Positions 7,287-14,506 of a DNA stretch of 22,649 nucleotides are shown in pieces. Made by a program: the position numbers and the translations under genes. The stretch spans positions 1 through 22,649 of the forward strand of contig CAJUJQ010000040.1 in assembly GCA_910586575.1 (NCBI GenBank), in the 5' to 3' direction. The stretch's first letter is position 1. Each line of letters opens with the position of its first letter. Source of the stretch: an uncultured Clostridia bacterium. GTDB taxonomy: Bacteria; Bacillota; Clostridia; Oscillospirales; Butyricicoccaceae. Below the pieces are notes generated by a model. It had not been told where the DNA came from. It saw nothing but the letters and a program-made list of their open reading frames with translations, and did no database searches.

Positions 7287-8462
7287 ATGACCGAATTGGA
7301 ACTGAAATACGGCTGTAACCCCAATCAGAAGCCTTCTCGTATTTTTATGAAGGAGGGGGAGCTGCCGATTACCGTGCTGAACGGCAAACCCGGTTATATC
7401 AATTTTATGGACGCGTTTAATTCGTGGCAGCTGGTGCGCGAGCTGAAGGCGGCGACTGGCTGGGCGAGTGCCGCTTCCTTTAAGCATGTTTCCCCGGCGG
7501 GTGCGGCGCTGGGCTATCCGCTGAGCGAAACTGACAAGGCGATGTACTTTACAGGGATGCACCAGGAGCTTTCCAGCATTGCGTGCGCCTATGTGCGGGC
7601 GCGCGGCGCAGACCGCCTGTGCTCCTACGGCGACTGGGTCGCGCTGTCTGACGAGTGCGACGCCGATGTCGCAAACCTGCTGGCTGCCGAGGTTTCGGAT
7701 GGCATTATCGCGCCGTCTTACACAGAAGAGGCGCTTGCCATCCTGAAAACCAAACGCAAGGGCGGCTATAATGTCATTCAGATTGACCCGGATTATGAGT
7801 CAGCGCCAGTCGAGCGGCGGGACATTTTCGGGATTACCTTCGAGCAGGGGCACAACAGCCTGAAAATTGACGCGAGTATGCTGGAAAATCTGGTGACCAA
7901 GAAGCAAGAGCTGCCGGAATCGGCAAAAATGGATATGATTGTTGCGCTGATTGCGCTCAAATATACGCAGTCCAATTCGGTTTGCTACGTGAAGAACGGT
8001 CAGACCATCGGTGTTGGCGCGGGGCAGCAGAGCCGTATCCACTGCACCCGGCTGGCGGGGCAGAAGGCGGATAACTGGTTCCTGCGGCAGCACCCCAAGG
8101 TGATGGGGCTTCAATTTGTGGATAACATCCGCCGCCCTGACCGCGACAACGCGATTGACGTTTATATTTCCGAGGAGTATGAGGACGTGCTGGCGGATGG
8201 CGCTTGGCAGGCGGTCTTTAAGATGCGCCCCGCGCCGCTGACGATGGAGGAGAAAAAGGCGTGGATTGCGAAGCAGTCTGGCGTTACGGTTGGCTCAGAC
8301 GCGTTCTTTCCGTTCGGTGACAACGTGGAACGGGCGCACAAATCCGGTGTGCAGTATATTGCGCAGCCGGGCGGCTCTATCCGGGACGACAACGTGATTG
8401 AAACGGCGGATAAATATGATATGGTAATGGCCTTTACAGGCGCACGGCTGTTCCATCACTAA
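7287..8462 (+). CDS. Stand-alone AICAR formyltransferase (PurH C-terminal domain only)
   Basis: 391 aa corresponding to the AICAR transformylase half of PurH/ATIC, without the ~190-aa IMP cyclohydrolase domain. The catalytic Lys-His pair is K66-H67 in SFKHVSPAGAA. The stretch YVRARGADRLCSYGDWVALSDECD is strikingly like animal and fungal ATIC, followed by SDGIIAPSYTEEALAIL. It transfers the formyl group from 10-formyl-tetrahydrofolate to AICAR, giving FAICAR for the PurO-type enzyme upstream. AAAGGAG precedes the ATG. The gene is complete, with its own ribosome binding site, so this is not a truncated purH. A 94-bp gap to purD follows. Confidence 0.93.
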   Translation: MTELELKYGCNPNQKPSRIFMKEGELPITVLNGKPGYINFMDAFNSWQLVRELKAATGWASAASFKHVSPAGAALGYPLSETDKAMYFTGMHQELSSIACAYVRARGADRLCSYGDWVALSDECDADVANLLAAEVSDGIIAPSYTEEALAILKTKRKGGYNVIQIDPDYESAPVERRDIFGITFEQGHNSLKIDASMLENLVTKKQELPESAKMDMIVALIALKYTQSNSVCYVKNGQTIGVGAGQQSRIHCTRLAGQKADNWFLRQHPKVMGLQFVDNIRRPDRDNAIDVYISEEYEDVLADGAWQAVFKMRPAPLTMEEKKAWIAKQSGVTVGSDAFFPFGDNVERAHKSGVQYIAQPGGSIRDDNVIETADKYDMVMAFTGARLFHH

Positions 8463-8473
8463 TTCAAAGCGGC

Positions 8474-8530
8474 ACAGAGGGGCTTGTCAACGGGTTCCGG
8501 CGTGAGGGCTGGGATCAGATGTCCCTCTGT
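8474..8530 (+). repeat. Inverted repeat in the purD leader
   Basis: ACAGAGGG (8474-8481) and CCCTCTGT (8523-8530) are perfect complements separated by 41 nt, and lie directly before the purD ribosome binding site (CAGGAGG, near 8544). There is no T-run, so it does not look like a simple terminator. It may stabilise or process the mRNA, or form a small regulatory element; no known RNA family was recognised. Confidence 0.4.
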
Positions 8531-8556
8531 TTGCTGATATTTCAGGAGGTTTTCCG

Positions 8557-9807
8557 ATGAAGGTACTTGTAATTGGTTCTGGCGGGCGCGAGCACGCGAT
8601 TTGTGTCACCCTTGCGAAAAGCCAGAAGGTAGACCATATCTGGTGCGCCCCCGGCAACGGCGGTATCGCGTCCGTGGCGGAGTGCGTCCCGATTGGCGCG
8701 ACTGATATTGACGGCGTGGTTGCGTTTTCTAAGGAGCACAAGCCGGATTTGGTCATGGTTGCGCCCGACGACCCGCTGGCGATGGGGATGGTTGACGCAC
8801 TGGAAGCGGCGGGAATCCGTGCGTTCGGCCCCAAGGCGAACGCCGCCGTGATTGAAGGCTCCAAATCCTTTGCAAAGGAACTAATGAAGAAATACGGCAT
8901 CCCGACGGCAGACTATGCAGTTTTCGAGGATTCCGCGTCCGCGATTGCCTATATCCGTGAAAAGGGCGCGCCGATTGTCGTCAAGGCGGACGGGCTGGCG
9001 CTTGGGAAGGGCGTTACCGTTGCCATGACCGAGGAGGACGCGGCTGCGGCAGTGCGTGACGCCATCGACGGCGGCAGCTTCGGCAAGGCCGGGGCGCGCG
9101 TCGTGATTGAGGAATACCTGACAGGCCCCGAGGTTTCGGTGCTGGCGTTTGTGGACGGCAAGGATCTCAAAACCATGCCTTCCGCACAGGATCATAAGCG
9201 CGCGTATGACCACGACGAAGGCCCTAACACCGGCGGTATGGGTGCGTTTTCCCCTTCGCGGTTCTATACGGAAACGGTTGCCTCCGAATGCATGGAGCAG
9301 ATTTTCAAGCCCACCGTTGCCGCGATGGCGAAAGAGGGAAGGCCCTTCCGGGGTGTGCTTTATTTCGGCTTGATGCTGACCGAAAAGGGGCCGCGTGTCA
9401 TTGAATATAACGCACGGTTCGGCGACCCAGAGACACAGGCGGTTCTTTCCCGGCTGGACAGCGACCTTTATGATATTTTCAATGCCGTGATTGACGGGCG
9501 GCTGGCGGAAATGGATATCCAGTGGAAGCCGGATGCCGCGTGCTGCGTGGTCATGGCGTCGGGCGGCTACCCCAGGAGCTATGAAAAAGGCAAGGCCATT
9601 GCAGGGTTGGAGCAGGTACAGGATTCGTTCGTGTTCCATGCCGGGACGGCACTGCGGGACGGTGAAATCGTCACAAACGGAGGGCGTGTGTTGGGCGTCA
9701 CGGCGGTTGCGCCGACCTTGGATGAAGCCATTGAAAAGGCCTATGGCGATGTGCATCGGATTACGTTTGAAAACGCGCATTTCCGCAATGATATTGGTGT
9801 AAAGTGA
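8557..9807 (+). CDS. purD: PurD, phosphoribosylamine-glycine ligase (GAR synthetase)
   Basis: 416 aa, normal length. Uses ATP to join glycine to phosphoribosylamine. It begins MKVLVIGSGGREHAI, the family's N-terminal dinucleotide-like motif. An ATP-grasp domain follows from about residue 102, with VVKADGLALGKGV, HKRAYDHDEGPNTGGMGAFSP and EYNARFGDPETQ (metal and ATP binding). It acts directly after PurF and before PurN. The AGGAGG near 8544 supports the ATG at 8557. The 10-bp gap to the next gene suggests co-transcription. Confidence 0.97.
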   Translation: MKVLVIGSGGREHAICVTLAKSQKVDHIWCAPGNGGIASVAECVPIGATDIDGVVAFSKEHKPDLVMVAPDDPLAMGMVDALEAAGIRAFGPKANAAVIEGSKSFAKELMKKYGIPTADYAVFEDSASAIAYIREKGAPIVVKADGLALGKGVTVAMTEEDAAAAVRDAIDGGSFGKAGARVVIEEYLTGPEVSVLAFVDGKDLKTMPSAQDHKRAYDHDEGPNTGGMGAFSPSRFYTETVASECMEQIFKPTVAAMAKEGRPFRGVLYFGLMLTEKGPRVIEYNARFGDPETQAVLSRLDSDLYDIFNAVIDGRLAEMDIQWKPDAACCVVMASGGYPRSYEKGKAIAGLEQVQDSFVFHAGTALRDGEIVTNGGRVLGVTAVAPTLDEAIEKAYGDVHRITFENAHFRNDIGVK

Positions 9808-9817
9808 GGGACTGGGC

Positions 9818-10345
9818 ATGAAAAAGGAGATGCAGGAGCGCATTTTGGGCTGTATGGCCGATGTACTGAACCAGAACGGCTTCCGCGCAGAGCTGCTGCG
9901 GCAGGGGGACGGAAACCCGTTGATGCTACGCTGCGAGAACCGCGCCATGGGTAAGGTCAAGAAGGATGTCATCATTGAGTGCTGCTTCATCCCGATCGCC
10001 ATGCCGAGCGAGGAAACCGGTTTGCTGCAATTTTTTGTGACACTGTTCGGCGGCGTGCCCGAGATGTATGCGCCGATGACCAAACAGGCGTGCGAATACT
10101 GCAATGATTTCAGCGCGCTGGGATTCTTTGGGTTTTTCCAGGACGCCGGGCAGATTTTCCTGAAGCATAATACGCTGCTCGATTCCAGCCTGGAATTCGA
10201 GAAGGTAATCACCTTTGTTGCGGATAACATTTCGCTGTTGTTCGCGTCCGTGAGCCGGTTTATTGACGGGCTTGCAACCGTCGGATTCACCGGCACGCCG
10301 CTTCAGGCCGCGATTGACCAGGAGCTTTTCCCGCGGCTGGGATAA
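9818..10345 (+). CDS. Conserved-looking protein of unknown function in the purine operon
   Basis: 175 aa, not recognised. There is no signal peptide or clear membrane segment. The N-terminus (MKKEMQERILGCMADVLNQNGF) looks like an amphipathic helix followed by a strand-rich segment; a CEYCNDF motif lies near residue 91. The size and pattern recall YbjN-like or secretion-chaperone-like folds (helix, beta sheet, helix), but this is only an impression. It starts 10 bp after purD with GAGGG upstream, and lies 24 bp before the metallo-hydrolase gene, so it belongs to the operon. Third-position GC matches its neighbours, supporting a real gene. Confidence 0.8.
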   Translation: MKKEMQERILGCMADVLNQNGFRAELLRQGDGNPLMLRCENRAMGKVKKDVIIECCFIPIAMPSEETGLLQFFVTLFGGVPEMYAPMTKQACEYCNDFSALGFFGFFQDAGQIFLKHNTLLDSSLEFEKVITFVADNISLLFASVSRFIDGLATVGFTGTPLQAAIDQELFPRLG

Positions 10346-10369
10346 CGGCGGCAAAGAGGGAGGGACAGC

Positions 10370-11017
10370 ATGGAAACCATACAGCAAATCCGCTGCGGGA
10401 GTGTCAACTGCTTCCTGGTGCAGAGCGGCAGAGCCGCAATTTTAGTGGATACCGGCAGGGCGGCGTACCGGGAAAAGGTGCTGCGCGCCTGCCGCGCCCG
10501 TGAGGAGGTTTCGGTGCGCCTGATTGTGCTGACGCACGGGCATATTGACCACGTTCAAAATGCCGCTTTTCTGGCGCAGGAGCTGTGTGTCCCGATTGCG
10601 ATGCACCGGGAGGATGCCCCTTTGCTTGCGGATAACCGGAGGCAGCCGCTTTCCTCGAACGGGCTGCTGGGCAGGCTGATGCTTTCCGCCACGAACCGCA
10701 GTTTTCAAAAGGATAAAATCCCGCCGTTTTCCGCTGATTTTTACCTGCGAAATGGGGATTTATTGTTCCGGTATGGTGTGAATGCCCAGGTCATTACGCT
10801 GCCGGGGCACACGCGCGGTTCTATTGGCGTGCTGGTCGGGGGGCACTCGCTGATTGCGGGGGATACGATGATGAACCTGCCCTATCCGCGCCCATCGCTG
10901 CTGTACAATAACCGCATGATGATGCTGCGCAGTGTGGAAAGAATCCGGGGACTTGAACCGCAGGCGGTTTATTTTGGACACGGACGGCCCGCGCGTTACA
11001 AAACCAAGCAGGAATAG
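10370..11017 (+). CDS. Metallo-beta-lactamase-fold hydrolase
   Basis: 215 aa, cytoplasmic. It carries the metal-binding HGHIDH motif (56-61), followed by H147 in LPGHTRGS, D165 in IAGDTMM and H204 in YFGHG, the full ligand set of a glyoxalase II-like MBL hydrolase with two metal ions. The substrate cannot be told from the sequence. GGGAGGGA (10357-10364) precedes the ATG. It is the last gene of the purine operon before the terminator at 11045; its link to purine metabolism is positional only. Confidence 0.92.
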   Translation: METIQQIRCGSVNCFLVQSGRAAILVDTGRAAYREKVLRACRAREEVSVRLIVLTHGHIDHVQNAAFLAQELCVPIAMHREDAPLLADNRRQPLSSNGLLGRLMLSATNRSFQKDKIPPFSADFYLRNGDLLFRYGVNAQVITLPGHTRGSIGVLVGGHSLIAGDTMMNLPYPRPSLLYNNRMMMLRSVERIRGLEPQAVYFGHGRPARYKTKQE

Positions 11018-11044
11018 AAAGCAATCGCCTGATTCCGGGTAAAG

Positions 11045-11082
11045 AAAAGGGGCTGCCTCTCGCTGAGACAGCCCCTTTTTTT
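11045..11082. terminator. Rho-independent terminator, probably bidirectional
   Basis: AAAAGGGGCTG (11045-11055) pairs with CAGCCCCTTTT (11069-11079), with an inner TCTC/GAGA extension and a trailing T-run. On the other strand the hairpin is followed by TTTTCTTT, so it can also terminate the convergent SLH gene, which ends 20 bp away. Confidence 0.92.
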
Positions 11083-11102
11083 AAACGGGATTGGGGGAAT
11101 GT

Positions 11103-12965
11103 TTATTTACTCTCGCGCCAGATGCGCACGGTGAATGCCTGGTTGAGATCTGTTAGCTTCACATCAAAGTCCAGATGATCCGGATTGCCATAATATTGGA
11201 ACCATTTGTCGGCTTCGCTGCCGTCAATTGTAATCGAAAGGCGGTCGCTGTCGGTAAGCCGGCAGCGGAACGTTTGCGGGGCAAGATTGCTGCTGCCGCA
11301 TTTCACGCTGCTGACAAGCGTAGAATCCTTAAACAGGATACCGCTGACCGTATAGAACTCGATATCATCCGCCGGTTTCCCGCTCCATTCGGCATTCAAA
11401 TCAAATTGATTGGATTCGCTGGTGTCAATGACGGTCAGCTCAACGGTTGGGCTTTTGCCGCTGTCCATCTGATAGGTGATAGTATATTTCCCGGGATGGA
11501 TGGCGGACAAAGTGTCGGCGCTGACGGTGACAGCGCCGCCCGAAAGGGTGGATTCCAGCTCGGCGTTGCCCAGCCGCACGCCGCCGAAGCCGCCGCTGCC
11601 GATGGCAATGATCAAATCCTGACAGCCGCTGGAAGCCGGGTTGCGGTCAAAGGTAAAGGTTGTCGGGTTGCTGCCGGGGCGTGAGCTTGTCGGGACGCTG
11701 GACTGTGTTATACCGGAGCCGCGCCCGGAACCGCTGGCGGGTTTGCCGTCAATGAAAGCGGTCAGGCCGCTGCGGATGGTATAACCGTTCTGCGGAACCA
11801 TAGCGAGGGAGCAGTCCGCCACGTTGAGGATTGCGGAGCCGATTGAACCGTATCCGCTGACCGTCACCGGCGCGTCGGCGGACAGCATGTCAATCATCGC
11901 GGCGTTTGTGGTGGTAATGGTCGATTTTTGCGAAACGGAAACATCTGCGGTGCCGTCCAGCGTGAGGGAAGGCGAGCCGCTGCCCGCCAGGGAAACGTCC
12001 ACAAAGCCGACGCCAGTCAAATCCTTTTCGGAGAGGCTGGCTGCCGAACGGATTACTGTATCCTTGATTTCGGTATCCCCGCTGACGATGGTTTCTACCA
12101 GCCGTCCCATGGGGGAATCCACAATCAGGCGGTCCGCGGTTACGCCGTTGCAAAGCAGCGTGCCGCCCGACTGGATGAGGTCGCCCTTGATGGTGACATC
12201 GGTCAGGGTCACTGTGCCGATTACGCCTTCCGTAATATAAAGGTCGCCCTGGATTTCGGCGTCCTGAAGCGTGCAGGGGGCGGAAATCGTCACATTGCTG
12301 GTATCCGATTTAATCATGGTGGAGGAATAGACAGCGCCCTGCTGGTTCAGGGAAGAACCCATGTAGAAGTATAGCAGGGAAGCGATTTCGGCGCGGGTCA
12401 CGGTTGCGCCCGGGCGGAAGGAACTGTCGTTATAGCCGTGGACAATCCCGTCCTCTACCGCGTCCTTGATATAGGCTGCCGACCATTTGCCGATGGAGTC
12501 ATTGTCAATAAAGGGCAATTTTTCCGGTGCGACAGGCTCCAGCTCTTTTTTGAACAGCCGCCCCATGACACTGACAACTTGTTCCCGGGTGATAGGGGCA
12601 TTCGGGGACATGGCATCGGCACTGGTGCCCGAAATATAGCCGTGCTTGGCGGCAATCTGTACGGTGTCCTGATACCAGCCGTTGGCGCTGAGGTCGGTGT
12701 ACTGGGAAACTGAAGCGCGCTCGGTAAAGTTGAATGCGCGGTTGACATAGCGCATGAATTCCGCGCGGGTGACTTGTTTGTCGGGGTCATAGTTGCCGGT
12801 TGACGTATTCGGGCGGATGACGCCGCCGGTTTCCCCGTTATAGGGGATTTGACCCAGATAATCAATATAGGGCTTGGCCCAGCTGCCGTCAATGTCACTC
12901 GCCGCAAGGGCGGACGGCGTCAGCAGCAGGGCTGCGGACAGTGTGCCGACAAGAAGCTTTTTCAT
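11103..12965 (-). CDS. Secreted S-layer-homology (SLH) domain protein
   Basis: 620 aa from the ATG at 12965. Residues 1-23 form a signal peptide (MKKLLVGTLSAALLLTPSALAA). Three SLH repeats follow at about 24-80, 84-135 and 150-200, with TRAEF, TREQV and TRAEI motifs; these usually anchor proteins to pyruvylated cell-wall polymer. Residues ~215-400 are Thr/Val/Gly-rich repeats of beta-helix appearance. A Ser/Gly/Pro linker (~400-430) leads to an Ig-like domain resembling the X2 module (~435-515) and a C-terminal beta domain. No catalytic motif was seen, so it is probably structural or adhesive. The frame opens at 13007, but GAGAGG before 12965 and the signal peptide favour the shorter start. 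Confidence 0.9.
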   Translation of the reverse strand: MKKLLVGTLSAALLLTPSALAASDIDGSWAKPYIDYLGQIPYNGETGGVIRPNTSTGNYDPDKQVTRAEFMRYVNRAFNFTERASVSQYTDLSANGWYQDTVQIAAKHGYISGTSADAMSPNAPITREQVVSVMGRLFKKELEPVAPEKLPFIDNDSIGKWSAAYIKDAVEDGIVHGYNDSSFRPGATVTRAEIASLLYFYMGSSLNQQGAVYSSTMIKSDTSNVTISAPCTLQDAEIQGDLYITEGVIGTVTLTDVTIKGDLIQSGGTLLCNGVTADRLIVDSPMGRLVETIVSGDTEIKDTVIRSAASLSEKDLTGVGFVDVSLAGSGSPSLTLDGTADVSVSQKSTITTTNAAMIDMLSADAPVTVSGYGSIGSAILNVADCSLAMVPQNGYTIRSGLTAFIDGKPASGSGRGSGITQSSVPTSSRPGSNPTTFTFDRNPASSGCQDLIIAIGSGGFGGVRLGNAELESTLSGGAVTVSADTLSAIHPGKYTITYQMDSGKSPTVELTVIDTSESNQFDLNAEWSGKPADDIEFYTVSGILFKDSTLVSSVKCGSSNLAPQTFRCRLTDSDRLSITIDGSEADKWFQYYGNPDHLDFDVKLTDLNQAFTVRIWRESK

Positions 12966-12999
12966 AATGCTGCACCTCTCAAAGGGATATGTAAAACGC

Positions 13000-13015
13000 G
13001 CGCTCAAATGAGCGC
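13000..13015 (-). repeat. Short hairpin in the SLH gene leader
   Basis: GCGCTC (13000-13005) and GAGCGC (13010-13015) form a 6-bp stem with a 4-nt loop, between the promoter and the ribosome binding site of the SLH gene. It may stabilise the 5' end of the message; there is no T-run. Confidence 0.45.
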
Positions 13016-13037
13016 CACATGTAATAATTCTGTTACC

Positions 13038-13066
13038 ATTCTATCATATTTACCGAGGTAAAACAA
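13038..13066 (-). promoter_or_regulatory. Promoter of the SLH protein gene
   Basis: On the minus strand TTGTTT (13066-13061), a 17-bp spacer and TAGAAT (13043-13038) form a sigma-A-like promoter about 70 bp upstream of the start codon. The rest of the 13016-13149 gap is A/T-rich and shows no gene. Confidence 0.6.
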
Positions 13067-13149
13067 GTACTTTTTTGCGGAATTGGTAAAATCTAAAATA
13101 ATTGATGCGACGGAAGGTAACAATTTATGCAGCATCGAGGTACGGATGG

Positions 13150-13860
13150 TTACCGAAAACGGCTGGACAGCAGGAAGAGCGCCAATGTATGGGCTGGATA
13201 AAACAGGTAAAAAAACCACTTGCAGCCTGGCCCTTTTTCGCCGTTCCAGCGGAGCATCAAGGGTAATGCCAGTACAATCAGGCATTGCGGGTCGTTGTTA
13301 CAGAATTCCAGCAGCGCAGCCATCAGATAGGCCGCACAGAACCCGGCGCGGTTGTCCCACAAAAAGTACATTGCGATACCAAGCAGGACGTAGGGAATAC
13401 CGTATTCACAGGAGAGCGGGCTGGGCAGGATGCCGCAGAGGATATCGCCGCTCAGCGAGGATAGGGCGGGGATAAGGTTCCTGACAGACTGGAACAGAAT
13501 CTGTGAAACGGCAATTAGTCCATAGGCCATGCACCCCTGCCGGAAATCCTTCTGGAACAGCTCAGCCGCGCTGATAAGCACGCCAACCCAAAACATGGTG
13601 ATGAAAATGTTATGGTTCCCGTAGCCTGCGCCCGCAAAATGCATGATGCCGGACATGACAAGGCTCATCCCGTATAGACGGAGCAGGTATTTTTTCCGGT
13701 TCCGGGTATGCCGCCAGCCCTGCACCATGCAGAATAGGAACAGTGGAAACGACAGCCGCCCGATTAGCCGCAGCAGATCGGGTGCACCGTCAAAATAATA
13801 GCCGATATGGTCAATGACCATCAGAAGCAGCGCCAGCGCTTTTAGCTGGAATGTTGTCAT
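13150..13860 (-). CDS. TraX-family integral membrane protein
   Basis: 236 aa, very hydrophobic, with about seven or eight predicted membrane segments. The N-terminal LKALALLLMVIDHIGYYF and RLIGRLSFPLFLFCMVQGW are hallmarks of the TraX family, named for the F-plasmid pilin acetyltransferase and related to membrane acyltransferases. Chromosomal copies in Clostridia are common and their substrates unknown; there are no conjugation genes nearby. The ATG at 13860 is preceded by GGGGGAG at 7 nt; the frame continues to 13902 but would cross the promoter. Confidence 0.88.
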   Translation of the reverse strand: MTTFQLKALALLLMVIDHIGYYFDGAPDLLRLIGRLSFPLFLFCMVQGWRHTRNRKKYLLRLYGMSLVMSGIMHFAGAGYGNHNIFITMFWVGVLISAAELFQKDFRQGCMAYGLIAVSQILFQSVRNLIPALSSLSGDILCGILPSPLSCEYGIPYVLLGIAMYFLWDNRAGFCAAYLMAALLEFCNNDPQCLIVLALPLMLRWNGEKGPGCKWFFYLFYPAHTLALFLLSSRFR

Positions 13861-13892
13861 AAAGCAGCTCCCCCTTTTACTGATTCGGGGAA

Positions 13893-13921
13893 AGTATAGC
13901 ATTCCGGCTGTGGGAAGTCAA
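13893..13921 (-). promoter_or_regulatory. Strong promoter of the TraX-family gene
   Basis: On the minus strand TTGACT (13921-13916), 17 bp and TATACT (13898-13893) form a near-consensus promoter 33 bp before the start codon. Just upstream of the -35 (13922-13950) is an A/T-rich tract with a TTAAGA/TCTTAA palindrome (13933-13947), a possible UP element or operator. The remaining gap to 14080 holds no supported gene. Confidence 0.8.
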
Positions 13922-14080
13922 TTAAGAACAGTTTAAGACTTTCTTAAAAATGCATAAAATCGCCTGTATTTTGCGCCGCAGGTGAGGGTTACGCATGTAT
14001 TGTATTGCCGCGCGCGAGGTTGTAATCTGTTGGGGGCAGCGTACAGGAGGGCACGCTTTTTGTTATGTTTATTAGAATTT

Positions 14081-14389
14081 TTACGTCCCTTGCCACTGGC
14101 AGCGCTCAAGCGCCACCGTTCCATCCTCCCGGAACGGCACACCCTCCGCGAGTAATAACATGAGGTGTGTCTCGCGCCCGCCCGGCAGAAATGCTTCGGA
14201 CAGCCCGCCGAGACGGTTGACCACCCGATGCGCCGGGACATCGGGCGGCGCGGCATTCATCGCATAGCCGACAACCCGCGACAAACGCGGGTTTCCCAGC
14301 AGCTGGGCAATCTGTCCATAGGTGGCAGCTTTCCCGGCCGGAATCAAGCGGACAAGCTCATATACTTGAGAAAAGGTGTTCATTTTCAT
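14081..14389 (-). CDS. Alkyltransferase-like (ATL) protein, MGMT homologue lacking the active cysteine
   Basis: 102 aa, the size of the DNA-binding domain of O6-alkylguanine transferases. The active-site motif, PCHRV in MGMT, reads P52-A53-H54-R55-V here, so the alkyl-accepting Cys is Ala. Tyr24 (ATYGQIA) and Arg38 (LSRVVGYAM) of the base-flipping region are kept. ATL proteins bind O6-alkylguanine without repairing it and can hand the lesion to nucleotide excision repair; an Ala variant is known from Thermus. There are two possible starts, 14389 and 14383; the weak GGTG site spaces better for 14383. No repair genes are adjacent. Confidence 0.9.
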   Translation of the reverse strand: MKMNTFSQVYELVRLIPAGKAATYGQIAQLLGNPRLSRVVGYAMNAAPPDVPAHRVVNRLGGLSEAFLPGGRETHLMLLLAEGVPFREDGTVALERCQWQGT

Positions 14390-14456
14390 TTCACCACACG
14401 GTTAAAAAACTGCATTTACAAATTGAAACCACGCTGAATGGCAAAGGCGATTTTAT

Positions 14457-14506
14457 TAGACCTGTTCGGAGACGATTGGCGCACCCCGAGTTTCCGAACA
14501 GGTCTA
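14457..14506. repeat. 14-bp perfect inverted repeat at the end of the permease gene
   Basis: TAGACCTGTTCGGA (14457-14470) and TCCGAACAGGTCTA (14493-14506) are perfect complements around a 22-nt loop. The right arm includes the stop codon of the ABC permease. There is no strong T-run on either strand, so it may be a weak terminator or an mRNA 3'-end stabiliser. The rest of the 14390-14503 gap shows nothing convincing beyond a possible weak promoter for the ATL gene. Confidence 0.6.

Noticed and set aside
7287..8462. Truncated purH pseudogene
   Set aside because: The gene has its own ribosome binding site and start, is complete for the formyltransferase domain, and is paired with a PurO-type cyclohydrolase.
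8881..10296. 471-codon frame antisense to purD and the next gene
   Set aside because: It shadows a clearly conserved purD; high-GC codon bias leaves the opposite strand open. No start signal or recognisable domain.
13994..14074. Tiny + strand frame with GAGGG upstream and an AGCGT/ACGCT hairpin plus T-run downstream
   Set aside because: Only 26 codons, a weak promoter and no known family; too little to call a gene or small RNA.
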